A DNA stretch of 39,409 nucleotides from an uncultured Bacilli bacterium (GCA_947627225.1 CANQVB010000005.1:1-39409); one strand, 5' to 3'; shown: positions 18,273 to 28,908, counted from the stretch's first letter. Made by a program: numbers and translations. Notes: generated by a model from the sequence alone, not told the origin.

Positions 18273-19922
18273 ATGTATCAAGCATTGTATAGAAAGTATA
18301 GACCTAAGCGTTTCGAAGAAGTTTTTGGACAAGATGCAATTGTAAAAACTCTTAAAAATGCACTACAAACTGGTCAAATTACACATGCCTATATGTTTTC
18401 TGGTCCAAGAGGAACAGGCAAAACTACAGTAGCTAAAATATTTGCTCGAGCTATAAATTGTACATCTATCGAAAAAGGAGAAGCCTGTGGACACTGTTCA
18501 AATTGTAACATTTCTTTTTCAAACAATTGCATTGATATTATTGAAATTGATGCTGCCTCTAATAATGGTGTAGATGAAATTCGTGAATTAAAAAACAAGG
18601 TAAACATAGTACCTTCTGAATTAAAATATAAAATATATATTATAGATGAAGTTCATATGCTATCTATTGGGGCCTTTAATGCTCTTTTAAAAACTTTGGA
18701 AGAACCACCAGAACACGTAATTTTTATATTAGCAACGACAGACCCACAGAAAGTTCCAGTGACAATCATATCACGTTGCCAATGCTTTCAATTTAAAAGA
18801 ATTACGGAAGAAAGCATGATTCAGCGTTTAAAACAAATTTCTAAATTAGAAAATTTTGAAATAGAGGAAGACGTTTACAGGGCAATTGCAAATGCTTCTG
18901 GTGGTGGATTAAGAGATGCGATTGGTTTATTAGATAAAATTACATCTTATAAGGATAATTTGGTTACGATTGAAGATTTCTATCAAATTCAAGGATCACT
19001 TGTGGAAGACGATTTAGAAAAACTAACTACTTCTATTTTTTCTAATCAACCGAAACTGTTTTTAAAACTTATAAATGATTTTGTGGAAAGTGGAAAAGAC
19101 CTCGTTCAAATTGCAAAGCAACTTTTGATTTTTTTGAAAAACAAACTGGTTCTCTATTATACAGAAAATAAAAAAATGCAATATGATGAGGATACTGTAA
19201 TCTTATTAATAAATAAACTAAACAAACGTTTGTTTGATATAAAAAAAGTAGATGATTCTAAAACTTACGTAGAAGTGTTTTTTCTAAGCTTTATGCACGA
19301 TTCTTTGAAACAGAAGAAACCTATGCTGGATGAAAAAAAAGAAGAACCAAAAAATATCACAGTAGAAATAAAAAATGACAATATTCCATCTTCTGTGCCT
19401 ACGGTGGATGATAAAGAAGAAATTTCATTGCAAATAAAGGAAATGAAAAACAGTGCACATCATGTCCTTTCGTCTGCTTCTAAGATAGAATTGAATCAAG
19501 TCAAAGAAAATTGGAAAAAGTTAGATGATTTTACTTTTGACAGTCATATAGGTTATGTTGTATGTTATTTAATGGATGGGACGTTGTGTGCCGCAGACAA
19601 AGAAACAATTATTCTTTCGTATGAGTATGATTCCATGATTGAAAAAATATTACCCAGTTTAGAAAAAATGGAAAAAGTTTTTTCACAAATTACAAATTTA
19701 AAGAAGAAAATTCTTTTGATTAGTAATGATACTTGGAAAAATTTAAAGCAGGAATTTATTCGCTGTAAGCAGGCAGGTATTCCATTCGAAAAAAAAGATT
19801 CTAAAAAAAGTGAGACAGAAATGATTTCAAAAGAATCACCAAAACAAGATTTAAAACAACAAGAAATAGAGGAAAATGATAATATACTCGCATTATTTGG
19901 TGATATTGTTGAAATAAAATAG
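18273..19922 (+). CDS. dnaX: DNA polymerase III subunits gamma and tau
   Basis: MYQALYRKYRPKRFEEVFGQ...YMFSGPRGTGKTT...DEVHMLSIGAFNALLKTLEEPP. Confidence 0.97.
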   Translation: MYQALYRKYRPKRFEEVFGQDAIVKTLKNALQTGQITHAYMFSGPRGTGKTTVAKIFARAINCTSIEKGEACGHCSNCNISFSNNCIDIIEIDAASNNGVDEIRELKNKVNIVPSELKYKIYIIDEVHMLSIGAFNALLKTLEEPPEHVIFILATTDPQKVPVTIISRCQCFQFKRITEESMIQRLKQISKLENFEIEEDVYRAIANASGGGLRDAIGLLDKITSYKDNLVTIEDFYQIQGSLVEDDLEKLTTSIFSNQPKLFLKLINDFVESGKDLVQIAKQLLIFLKNKLVLYYTENKKMQYDEDTVILLINKLNKRLFDIKKVDDSKTYVEVFFLSFMHDSLKQKKPMLDEKKEEPKNITVEIKNDNIPSSVPTVDDKEEISLQIKEMKNSAHHVLSSASKIELNQVKENWKKLDDFTFDSHIGYVVCYLMDGTLCAADKETIILSYEYDSMIEKILPSLEKMEKVFSQITNLKKKILLISNDTWKNLKQEFIRCKQAGIPFEKKDSKKSETEMISKESPKQDLKQQEIEENDNILALFGDIVEIK

Positions 19923-19931
19923 AAAGGATTG

Positions 19932-20234
19932 ATGTTTATGAATATGCAAGCTGTTATGAAGCAAGCACAAGCCATGCAAAAAGAAATGTTAAAAGTAAAA
20001 GATGAGATTGATCACACAGAATTTGTTGGAGAAAACGGTTTTGTGAAAGTAAAAATAAATGGAGCTAAAGAAATTTTAGAAGTAAAAATAGCAAGTGAAA
20101 AATTAGAAAAGGAAGATATAGAACTGTTGGAAGACATGCTTTTAATTGCCATGAATTCTGCTTTAAAACAAGTGGATGAAATCACAGAAAAAAAGATGGG
20201 AAAATTTTCAAGCTCCATGCCAGGTTTATTTTAA
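19932..20234 (+). CDS. YbaB/EbfC family nucleoid-associated protein
   Basis: MQAVMKQAQAMQKEMLKVKDEI; between dnaX and recR. Confidence 0.93.
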   Translation: MFMNMQAVMKQAQAMQKEMLKVKDEIDHTEFVGENGFVKVKINGAKEILEVKIASEKLEKEDIELLEDMLLIAMNSALKQVDEITEKKMGKFSSSMPGLF

Positions 20235-20830
20235 TGTATCCAGAGAGTTTAAAAAATTTAATAGAATCATTCAAGTTGTTTCCTGGAATTGGAGAAAAAA
20301 CAGCAGAAAGAATGGCTTTCTCATCCCTTGCCTTAGAAGAAGAGCAACTTGCTTTTTTTGCTGAAAGTTTAAAGCAAATCAAAATAAAACTTCATCCTTG
20401 CGAACAATGCAATACACTCACCGATGAAAAACTTTGTCTTGTATGTAGTAATCCTACTCGAGATAAAAATACACTTTGTGTGGTAGAAGATTCTAAAATT
20501 GTCTTTCTTTTTGAAAAACTTGGAACTTTCAAAGGAAAATATCATGTTTTGAAAGGATTGATTTCTCCTTTAGAGGGAATTAATCCAGAGGATATTGGAC
20601 TTGAACAATTACTGGACCGTATTAAAAAAGAAAACTTTAAGGAAATTATCCTTGCTTTCAAACCAAGTATAGAAGGAGAAACGACAACCCTTTATATTAA
20701 AAAAATTTTAGAGGAAACAGGCATAGAAATTACACGTCTTGCGAATGGTGTACCCATCGGGGCAGATATGGAATATATTGATGCACTAACATTGGAAAGA
20801 GCATTGTTTGATCGCAGAAAGGTAGAATAA
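20234..20830 (+). CDS. recR: Recombination protein RecR
   Basis: SLKNLIESFKLFPGIGEKTAERMAF, Cys4 zinc finger, TLYIKKIL...ITRLANGVPIGADMEYIDALTLERAL. Confidence 0.97.
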   Translation: MYPESLKNLIESFKLFPGIGEKTAERMAFSSLALEEEQLAFFAESLKQIKIKLHPCEQCNTLTDEKLCLVCSNPTRDKNTLCVVEDSKIVFLFEKLGTFKGKYHVLKGLISPLEGINPEDIGLEQLLDRIKKENFKEIILAFKPSIEGETTTLYIKKILEETGIEITRLANGVPIGADMEYIDALTLERALFDRRKVE

Positions 20831-20868
20831 CTTTTCATTTCACTCATACGATTTAATAGGTGATTTGT

Positions 20869-21054
20869 ATGAAATGGATTGGAATGGTTTTCAAAAAATT
20901 GGTATTAAGTGTTTTTATTTTATATGGTTATAATTTAATTGCATCCTCATTCAACCAAATCATTCCAATTAATATTATAACGGTAGGAGCTGTTGGCTTT
21001 TTAGGCTTTCCCGCTTTATTTGCATTTATTTTGATACGAGTATTTTTATTTTAG
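20869..21054 (+). CDS. bofA: BofA-family (pro-sigma-K processing inhibitor-like) small membrane protein
   Basis: IPINIITVGAVGFLGFPALFAFILIR resembles the BofA C-terminus; conserved position after recR. Confidence 0.7.
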   Translation: MKWIGMVFKKLVLSVFILYGYNLIASSFNQIIPINIITVGAVGFLGFPALFAFILIRVFLF

Positions 21055-21068
21055 AAAAGAGGTGAATC

Positions 21069-21923
21069 ATGATGAATCATTTAAGTGAAAAGCAGCCAGA
21101 ATTTTATCATGATATCATAGAACCTCTTCAAAAAAAGAAAAATATACAACATGCATATTTAATAGAAACTAATTTTGTTAAGGAAAAAGAACAATATGTC
21201 TTAGATTTTGTAGAAAAATTATTTCTTTTAAAATTAGACGAAAATAAAATAAGTAAAGAAAAGCTACATCTTTTGCTAGAAAATAATACTTTTCCTGATT
21301 TAAAAATGTTAATTCCATCTGGAAATGTCATTCGAAAAGAAGAATTACGCAATTTAAAGAATTCTCTACAGGAAAAAGCAGTTTATGAGGGATTTCAAAT
21401 TTATATTGTTTTTGAAGCAGAAAAGTTAAATGCGAGTTCAGCGAATACGATTTTAAAATTTTTAGAGGAACCAGAAGAAAATATTATTGCCATTTTAGTT
21501 ACAGATACTCGATACAAAATGTTAGATACCATCTTATCTCGTTGCCAAGTTTTATCTTTAAAAAAAGAAGTCGAAGAAGAAAAAGAGTACTTGCCTGAGA
21601 CACTTTTCTTTTTGGAACAAATTGCAAATCGGAAACACAAAAATTTATTATTAAATTACCAAGAACTTTATGAAAAGGTATGTAGTGATAAACAGCAAAC
21701 AGGTAAGATTATTCAAGAATTACTGTTTCTTTTTACAACCCAATTAGAAGATTGTTTTTTACAAAATGAAAAGTTGGAGTATAATCAAATAGAAGCATCT
21801 TTTACAGAAGAAGAACTTCTTCAAATGCTTTCAATTTTACAAAAAAAACAAGATGCGTTACAATATAATATAAATTTAAAACTCTGGTTGAATTCTCTTT
21901 TAATTGCACTTATGGAGGTATGA
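21069..21923 (+). CDS. holB: DNA polymerase III subunit delta' (HolB)
   Basis: IYIVFEAEKLNASSANTILKFLEEPEENIIAILVT...ILSRCQVL. Confidence 0.9.
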   Translation: MMNHLSEKQPEFYHDIIEPLQKKKNIQHAYLIETNFVKEKEQYVLDFVEKLFLLKLDENKISKEKLHLLLENNTFPDLKMLIPSGNVIRKEELRNLKNSLQEKAVYEGFQIYIVFEAEKLNASSANTILKFLEEPEENIIAILVTDTRYKMLDTILSRCQVLSLKKEVEEEKEYLPETLFFLEQIANRKHKNLLLNYQELYEKVCSDKQQTGKIIQELLFLFTTQLEDCFLQNEKLEYNQIEASFTEEELLQMLSILQKKQDALQYNINLKLWLNSLLIALMEV

Positions 21924-21927
21924 ATGG

Positions 21928-22707
21928 ATGAAAAAAGTCGTAGGAATTCAAGTCGAAAACAATCCCAAAATTAAATTTTTTCTCACAACAGAGTCACATT
22001 ATAAAGAAGGAACTGCAGTCATTGTAGAAACAGAAATAGGTCTTCAATTGGGATTGGTTTCACAAGATGTAAAAGAATATGATGAAAAAAATGTGAGCCA
22101 AACCATGAAGTCTATTGTTCGTACAGCTACAAAAAAAGATATTGAAAAATACAAAGAAAACCAAAAAGAAAGCAAGGAAGCGTATTGCGTAGCCAAAGAA
22201 ATAGCGGAAGAATTAAATTTGCCCATGCATTTTATTGATGCAACATACACATTTGATAAAAAACAACTATTCATATCCTATGTTGCGGATACAAGAATCG
22301 ACTTTCGGGAACTTGCAAAGCGCTTGGCTTCCAAATACCGTACGAGAATAGAACTTAGACAAATTGGTGTTCGTGATAAGGCAAAAAAAACAGGGGGGAT
22401 TGGTCCTTGTGGCCTTTCTTTATGTTGTAATCAGTTTTTAGAAGATTTTGTTTCTGTTTCCATCAATATGGCTAAGAATCAAGATTTAGCATTAAATCCA
22501 ACCAAAATTAATGGGCTCTGTGGTAGATTACTCTGTTGTTTAAATTATGAAGATGCTCTTTATGAAGAATTTCGCAAAAAACTCCCTACGATTGGCGCGA
22601 CTATGACCACCAAAGAAGGAAAAGGAAAAGTTGTTTCTGTCAATCTTCTTCAACAAAGTTATGATGTTGAACTTCCCAATAAAGTCATTGTTACAGAAAG
22701 AGTTTGA
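21928..22707 (+). CDS. ricT: PSP1-domain regulatory protein RicT (YaaT)
   Basis: RIELRQIGVRDKAKKTGGIGPCGLSLCCNQFL...CLNYEDALYEEF. Confidence 0.93.
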   Translation: MKKVVGIQVENNPKIKFFLTTESHYKEGTAVIVETEIGLQLGLVSQDVKEYDEKNVSQTMKSIVRTATKKDIEKYKENQKESKEAYCVAKEIAEELNLPMHFIDATYTFDKKQLFISYVADTRIDFRELAKRLASKYRTRIELRQIGVRDKAKKTGGIGPCGLSLCCNQFLEDFVSVSINMAKNQDLALNPTKINGLCGRLLCCLNYEDALYEEFRKKLPTIGATMTTKEGKGKVVSVNLLQQSYDVELPNKVIVTERV

Positions 22708-22711
22708 TACT

Positions 22712-23401
22712 ATGGAAGTTCTACATCAATTTAGGCATCAAAATAAAACCATACAGATTTATGAAAACAAAGAGTGGTTTATTACAACAACGGATAGTGT
22801 TCTTTTAAGTGATTTTATAGAGATTCATTTAAAAGATAAAAAAATATTAGACATAGGAAGTGGTGTTGGAACCATCCCACTTCTTTTGTCATTGCGGACG
22901 AAAGCTAAAATTTATGGAATTGAAATTCAAGAAGATGTTTACCAATTATCTTTAAAATCTGTAAAATTAAATCAATTAGAAGACCAAATTCATCTTTTTC
23001 GAGGCGATATTAGAAAGGATTCTTTTTTTGAACCGGAATGTTTTGATTTAGTTGTGTCAAATCCCCCATATTTTCCTTATCATACTGAGAAAGTAACGAA
23101 TGTAGAAAAACATAAAAAATATGCTCGTCATGAAGTCACGCTTACTTTTGAAGAACTCGTAAAACAAGTAAAAAAATTATTAAAAGAGCATGGAAGATTT
23201 GTATTCATTCATAGAACCGATAGATTGATCGACGTTTTGGAGATTTTAGAAAAATATGGATTTGAACCGAAGCGTTTACAGTTTATTTATGATAATCCGT
23301 GTAAAAAGTCAGAACTTTTCTTGCTAGAAGCAACAAAATATGGTAAAAGAGAATTGAAAATATTACCACCGCTTTTTATAAAAGAAAGAAAGGAAGAGTA
23401 A
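22712..23401 (+). CDS. tRNA1(Val) (adenine(37)-N6)-methyltransferase-like (YabB/TrmN6)
   Basis: LDIGSGVGTIPLLLS...DLVVSNPPYFPYH; position before rsmI. Confidence 0.85.
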   Translation: MEVLHQFRHQNKTIQIYENKEWFITTTDSVLLSDFIEIHLKDKKILDIGSGVGTIPLLLSLRTKAKIYGIEIQEDVYQLSLKSVKLNQLEDQIHLFRGDIRKDSFFEPECFDLVVSNPPYFPYHTEKVTNVEKHKKYARHEVTLTFEELVKQVKKLLKEHGRFVFIHRTDRLIDVLEILEKYGFEPKRLQFIYDNPCKKSELFLLEATKYGKRELKILPPLFIKERKEE

Positions 23402-23403
23402 AA

Positions 23404-24258
23404 ATGATTCGTAGTTATCAAGAAAAAGTTGCGACTTTTTATATTATTCCAACGCCAATTGGAAATTTGGAAGACATTACTTTAAGGGCGCTTGCCACAT
23501 TAAAAAAAGTGGATCTTTTATTTTGTGAAGATACAAGAAACACGGCGTTACTTCTTTCTAAATATGAAATAAAAAAACCACTTTTGAGTTGTCACGAATA
23601 TAACGAAGAAAAGATAAAGGAAAAAGTTTTCACTTATTTACAGGAAGGAAAAACGATTGGACTTGTCACAGATCAAGGAACGCCAATCATTAGTGATCCC
23701 GGATACAAACTTGCTTCCTACTTGATTCAAAATGGGTACCCTGTTGTTTCTTTACCAGGAGCAACTGCCTTTGTCCCAGCTCTAACATCGAGTGGACTTC
23801 CGCCACAACCGTTTTTATTCTATGGTTTTTTAAATGCGAAACCCGGAAAAATGAAAAAAGAGCTAGAGGTGTTAAAACAATATCCATTTACTATAATCTT
23901 TTATGAAGCACCACACAGAATCAAAGAAATGTTAGAAACGTTACAGGAAATTTTTGGAAATAGAAAGATTGCTCTTGGGAGGGAAATTTCTAAAATCTAT
24001 GAAACGTATTATTATGGAACTATCCAAGACGTTTTAAAAGAAATAGATACCGTCAAAGGAGAAATTGTAATTGTAGTTGAAGGATGTCAAAGTGCGAAGT
24101 TGTATGAAAATCTTTCACTTTTAGAACATGTAAATCTCTATCTTGCAGATGGACTTCGTGAAAACGAAGCCATTAAAAAAGTAGCGCAGGAAAGAAATCT
24201 TTCCAAATCTATTGTTTATAAAGAATACCAAGAACATAAGAAAGGAAGCGTATCATGA
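23404..24258 (+). CDS. rsmI: 16S rRNA (cytidine(1402)-2'-O)-methyltransferase RsmI
   Basis: FYIIPTPIGNLEDITLRAL...CEDTRNTALLLSKY...SDPGYKL. Confidence 0.95.
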   Translation: MIRSYQEKVATFYIIPTPIGNLEDITLRALATLKKVDLLFCEDTRNTALLLSKYEIKKPLLSCHEYNEEKIKEKVFTYLQEGKTIGLVTDQGTPIISDPGYKLASYLIQNGYPVVSLPGATAFVPALTSSGLPPQPFLFYGFLNAKPGKMKKELEVLKQYPFTIIFYEAPHRIKEMLETLQEIFGNRKIALGREISKIYETYYYGTIQDVLKEIDTVKGEIVIVVEGCQSAKLYENLSLLEHVNLYLADGLRENEAIKKVAQERNLSKSIVYKEYQEHKKGSVS

Positions 24259-24827
24259 AGTTAATTGTAGGACTTGGAAATCCTGGAAAAACGTATGAAA
24301 ATACAAGACATAATGTAGGGTTTTTCTTTTTAGATGCTTATGTAAAACAAAAAGGGTTTGAATCATCTTCTTGGAAAGAAAAAAACAGGGGGATGTATTT
24401 GGAAACGACAATTCAGAATGAAAAAGTAATTTTTTTAAAACCGCTTTCTTTTATGAATTTATCTGGGGAAGTTGTCGAAACCTATCAAAAATATTACGGA
24501 ATTCAAACGGAAGACATTTTAATTGTATGTGATGACTTGGATTTATCGCTGGGTACCATTAAACTGAAAGAAAAAGGAAGCTGTGGAGGTCACAATGGAC
24601 TTCGAAATATTGAACTGCATTTAAAAACACAAAATTATAAACGTATAAAAGTAGGTATTTCAAACAACAAGGAAATGGACACAGCAAACTATGTATTGTC
24701 GAAATTTTCCAAAGAAGAACAAGAAATAATGACAAAGTTACAACCCAAAATGATTGAGATATTAGATTTTTATTTTGAAAAACCATTTTCTATTTTAATG
24801 AGCCAGTACAGCGAAAAAAACAGGTGA
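24255..24827 (+). CDS. pth: Peptidyl-tRNA hydrolase
   Basis: MKLIVGLGNPGKTYENTRHNVGF...KPLSFMNLSG...GSCGGHNGLRNIE. Confidence 0.97.
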   Translation: MKLIVGLGNPGKTYENTRHNVGFFFLDAYVKQKGFESSSWKEKNRGMYLETTIQNEKVIFLKPLSFMNLSGEVVETYQKYYGIQTEDILIVCDDLDLSLGTIKLKEKGSCGGHNGLRNIELHLKTQNYKRIKVGISNNKEMDTANYVLSKFSKEEQEIMTKLQPKMIEILDFYFEKPFSILMSQYSEKNR

Positions 24828-24831
24828 TGAT

Positions 24832-27800
24832 ATGGAATTTTTGAAAGATTTATTTCCCATTTCGCTTCCAAAGTTAGAACATTTCGGTGGACTTACCAAA
24901 GAAGCCTATAGTATTTTTTTAGCTTCGCTTTGTGAAAAAGAAAAACGAAGCGTTTTGGTCGTGACAGCAAGTTTATATGAAGCGAATCTTTTGTATAGTC
25001 AAGTTTCTACGTATGCAGAAAATGTATGCTTGTTTCCGATGGATGACTTTTTAACGAGTGAAGCTGTTGCGATCAGTCCAGATTTAAAATTAACAAGATT
25101 AGAAACACTTTCAAAATTAATGCATTCATCTTGTCAAATTGTGATTACAAATCTGATGGGCTTTTTACGTTATTTGCCATCTCCTGAAATTTATCAAAAA
25201 TCGATTTTAACCCTCCAACAAGGGCAAGAAATTGCGCCACAAGAATTTATTAAAAAATTACATGAAATAGGATATCATCGTGAAATTTTAGTCACCAATA
25301 CAGGAGAAATGGCGGAAAGAGGATTTTTAGTAGATCTTTTTCCTGTTTTTGAAGAACATCCAGTTCGCTTTGAATTTTTTGGTGATACCATTGAATCGAT
25401 TCGTTATTTTGATGAAAAAACACAGAAATCTATTTCTTCCATAAAACAAGTTAAAATCTTTCCCTTCACAGAATTTTTGACAGAAGAGCCTTTAGAAGAG
25501 ATTCCTTCACAGAAACATTTAAAAGAATATGGGGACGTTTATTCTTTGTATCAATATTTACAAGACCCTATTTTAATCTATCATGAGAAGACAGCAATTG
25601 ACGTTTCTTATCAAAATATAGAAGAAGAAAGCTTTACGTACCAAACGACAAAGGATAAAGAATTTCAAGGAAAGTATATGCATTCTCTTTCTTCTTTCGC
25701 AGCGCTTCCATCCCTTTCTTACACCGAAGTTGCAAATAAAGGGGCTTCTTCTTTTTATAACTACGAGGTAAAAACACTTCCTCAGTTTCACGAAGACCAA
25801 GAAGCCATTCAAAAGTGGATTCAAGAAGCGCTTTCAAAAGGAAAAACAGTGGTGGTTGCCTTAAAAAAATACCAACTGGAGCATTTTGCTAAACAAATCT
25901 CACTGAAAACCTATCCAACAACGCTTTCCTCTTTAAAAGAAGGCTGTGTCAACTTAGTTAATCTTGAAATGCAGGCAGGATTTATGTACCAAAACTATAT
26001 CTTTTTAACAGCCTATGAGCTGTTCCGTTCGCAAACGCCTAAGAAAAAATATAAAAACAATTTCAAATATGCAACCAAAATTCAAGATTTAAATAAGCTG
26101 GTCCCAGGTGATTATGTCGTGCATGAGTTTTGTGGAATTGGTGTTTATCAAGGATTAAAAACGCTTGTGCAAAATGGGTTAGAAAAAGATTATGTGGAAG
26201 TAGAATATTTGGATCATGATAAACTGTATATTCCTGTTGAAAAGATTGAATTGTTAAGTAAATATACTGGAAAAGAAGGAATTAGACCGACGATTCATAA
26301 GCTTGGTGGGAATGCTTGGGCAAAGACAAAGGCAAGGATTCGCTCGAAAGTACAGGATATGGCCAAAGAACTTTTAGAGCTTTATGCGAGAAGAGAACGA
26401 CAAAAAGGGTTTGCTTTTTCAAAAGATACTGCACTTCAAATGCAATTTGAACAAGCTTTTCCTTATACGCTGACCCCAGATCAGAAAGAAGCTTTGGTAC
26501 AAATTAAATTGGATATGGAAAACCCACGTCCTATGGACCGGCTTCTTTGTGGAGATGTGGGGTATGGAAAAACAGAAGTTGCCTTTTGTGCTGCTTTTAA
26601 AGCAATTTCGGATAGTAAACAGGTGTTATTTTTGTGTCCTACCACCATTCTTTCCAACCAACATTACCAGAATGCATTGACTCGATTTGAAGGTTTTCCA
26701 GTATCGATTGCGCTTTTGAACCGGTTTACCCCAAGAAAAGAAGTGGTTCGAATTTTAGAAGGACTTAAGAATGGAACAATCGATCTTGTCTTTGGAACGC
26801 ATCGTTTGTTATCCGACGATGTAAAACCAAAAGATTTAGGGTTATTAGTCATCGATGAAGAACAACGTTTTGGTGTTCGCCATAAAGAAAAAATCAAGAC
26901 ATACAAAACCAATGTAGATGTTCTTACGTTAACTGCGACACCCATTCCAAGAACTCTTCAAATGTCTATTGTGGGAATTCGAAGTCTTTCCCTCATCGAA
27001 ACACCTCCCATGGATCGATATCCAATTCAAACTTATGTCTTGGAAGAAAATGATCAAGTCATTCGGGATGCAATCTATAAAGAAATCTCCCGGGGTGGAC
27101 AAGTATTTATTCTCTATAATCGTGTTGAAAGTATTGAACGAAAATTATATAGCTTACAGAATTTAGTCCCAGATGCCAAAATTACGTATGCACATGGACA
27201 AATGACAAAAGAAGAAATTGAAGAGAGAATGTTTGATTTTATCAACCATGCCTATGATGTTTTGCTTTGTACCACGATTATCGAGACAGGAATTGATATT
27301 CCAAATGTAAATACCTTGCTTATTTTCAATGCAGATCAATTTGGACTAAGCCAGCTCTATCAAATTAGAGGACGTGTGGGAAGAAGCAATAAAATTGCAT
27401 ATGCTTATTTGATGTATCAACCTATGAAAGTATTGACAGAAACGGCTGTGAAACGCTTGAATGTAATTAAAGAATTTACAGAACTTGGAAGTGGCTTTTC
27501 TATTGCAACACGGGACTTATCGATTCGAGGGGCAGGAGATATTTTGGGAAGTGAACAAGCAGGATTTATTGATACAGTTGGAATTGATTTATATTTGAAA
27601 ATGCTAAATGAAGAGGTGAAACGCCAAAAAGGAGAAGATGTGGAAGAGGAAATTCCAGAAAAATCCAATCATATGCCTTTACTTAGCGTTGCTACGCATA
27701 TTGGGGATGATTATGTCAAAGAGGATGAGTTAAAAATTGAAATCCATCAAAAGATTAGTGAAGTCCAGGATGAAACCTCATTCCAAGCTATATCGCAAGA

Positions 27801-28125
27801 ATTAGAGGACCGATTTGGAAAATTGCCTGAAGAAGTCATCATTTATATGTACGAAGCGTGGTTTGAGCATCTTGCTAAAAGATTGCCAGTAGAACATGTA
27901 AGACAGTTACGTAACACAATTGAATTACATTTTTCTCAAGAATTTGTAGAAACGATTGACACAGAACAACTTTTTGTAGATGCTTTTCACATTACTACCA
28001 TGTTTCGTTTTAAAAGCAGTAACAACGATTTAACGATTTTACTAGACACCATTCATTTGGAAAAACATCCGGTTATTTATTTGGTTCAAATCTTAGAAGC
28101 ACTTAGAAAGCAAACGAAAAAATGA
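24832..28125 (+). CDS. mfd: Transcription-repair coupling factor Mfd
   Basis: LVPGDYVVHEFCGIGVYQGL...LLCGDVGYGKTEVAFCAAFKA...ITYAHGQMTKEEIEERM. Confidence 0.98.
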   Translation: MEFLKDLFPISLPKLEHFGGLTKEAYSIFLASLCEKEKRSVLVVTASLYEANLLYSQVSTYAENVCLFPMDDFLTSEAVAISPDLKLTRLETLSKLMHSSCQIVITNLMGFLRYLPSPEIYQKSILTLQQGQEIAPQEFIKKLHEIGYHREILVTNTGEMAERGFLVDLFPVFEEHPVRFEFFGDTIESIRYFDEKTQKSISSIKQVKIFPFTEFLTEEPLEEIPSQKHLKEYGDVYSLYQYLQDPILIYHEKTAIDVSYQNIEEESFTYQTTKDKEFQGKYMHSLSSFAALPSLSYTEVANKGASSFYNYEVKTLPQFHEDQEAIQKWIQEALSKGKTVVVALKKYQLEHFAKQISLKTYPTTLSSLKEGCVNLVNLEMQAGFMYQNYIFLTAYELFRSQTPKKKYKNNFKYATKIQDLNKLVPGDYVVHEFCGIGVYQGLKTLVQNGLEKDYVEVEYLDHDKLYIPVEKIELLSKYTGKEGIRPTIHKLGGNAWAKTKARIRSKVQDMAKELLELYARRERQKGFAFSKDTALQMQFEQAFPYTLTPDQKEALVQIKLDMENPRPMDRLLCGDVGYGKTEVAFCAAFKAISDSKQVLFLCPTTILSNQHYQNALTRFEGFPVSIALLNRFTPRKEVVRILEGLKNGTIDLVFGTHRLLSDDVKPKDLGLLVIDEEQRFGVRHKEKIKTYKTNVDVLTLTATPIPRTLQMSIVGIRSLSLIETPPMDRYPIQTYVLEENDQVIRDAIYKEISRGGQVFILYNRVESIERKLYSLQNLVPDAKITYAHGQMTKEEIEERMFDFINHAYDVLLCTTIIETGIDIPNVNTLLIFNADQFGLSQLYQIRGRVGRSNKIAYAYLMYQPMKVLTETAVKRLNVIKEFTELGSGFSIATRDLSIRGAGDILGSEQAGFIDTVGIDLYLKMLNEEVKRQKGEDVEEEIPEKSNHMPLLSVATHIGDDYVKEDELKIEIHQKISEVQDETSFQAISQELEDRFGKLPEEVIIYMYEAWFEHLAKRLPVEHVRQLRNTIELHFSQEFVETIDTEQLFVDAFHITTMFRFKSSNNDLTILLDTIHLEKHPVIYLVQILEALRKQTKK

Positions 28126-28820
28126 CCCTTGAAAAAATAAAGAGGTCTTGTTATTCTAATATAGGTGATGCTATGAATAATAGTATAGAAGCCTATCAAC
28201 AGGCACATAGAGAAAATTATTATCATGCAATTCGAGAATTAATTCATAAGAACACGGAAGCGTTCATTTATGACGATTTGTTTTCTCTTTTCGAAAAACC
28301 TCCATTAGATTCTATGGATGTCATTAAAAATGAATTATTATCGCTTGCCAAAGCCAATCAACTTTTATTGAAGACAGAGGTTGTAACAGAACAAACAGAA
28401 CTTTTTTGGAAAACCATGAAAAAACAACTCCAAAAAATAGGGAAAGAGCGTGAAACATGCCTTTTAGATAAACTGAAACCATTTTGTAAAGAAGAAACAG
28501 ACACCATTCGTATTCTAAAAAAGGATTTAGTAGACCTAGATAAAAGGTTGAAAAAAAATTTAGAAACAGCTTTGAAAGAGACAGGAAAGCAAATCTTATT
28601 TGAAAACCTTCCCACTTTTTTTGAAAAGAAGGATGCAAAGCTACCTACCGCATCCATCCAAAAAGCAGTTCTTTTGTTTTGTGAAAAGAAATATCCTAAA
28701 TATATCTTAGAAAAGTTCGATGTGAAAATTTTAGTGAAGGATACAACTTTATTAAATGTTTTGAAAGAACAAACAGAACGCTATTTATTTACAAAAGAAA
28801 ATTCCCATCTTTTTGATTAG
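28122..28820 (+). CDS. Hypothetical protein, 232 aa (or about 215 aa from ATG at 28173)
   Basis: Complete ORF between mfd and spoVT, ATGA overlap with mfd; alternative RBS taggtgatgctATG; no family recognised. Confidence 0.8.
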   Translation: MTLEKIKRSCYSNIGDAMNNSIEAYQQAHRENYYHAIRELIHKNTEAFIYDDLFSLFEKPPLDSMDVIKNELLSLAKANQLLLKTEVVTEQTELFWKTMKKQLQKIGKERETCLLDKLKPFCKEETDTIRILKKDLVDLDKRLKKNLETALKETGKQILFENLPTFFEKKDAKLPTASIQKAVLLFCEKKYPKYILEKFDVKILVKDTTLLNVLKEQTERYLFTKENSHLFD

Positions 28821-28840
28821 CTCTATAGAGCTTTTTCTTT
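28819..28840 (+). terminator. Terminator AGCTCTATAGAGCT + U-tract
   Basis: Palindrome overlapping the stop codon, followed by tttttcttttt. Confidence 0.75.
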
Positions 28841-28908
28841 TTGCATAAAAAAGAAATGCTCTAGCAAAGATCGCGATTGTTTAAACAAAATTGATTTTCT
28901 TTAAAGAA

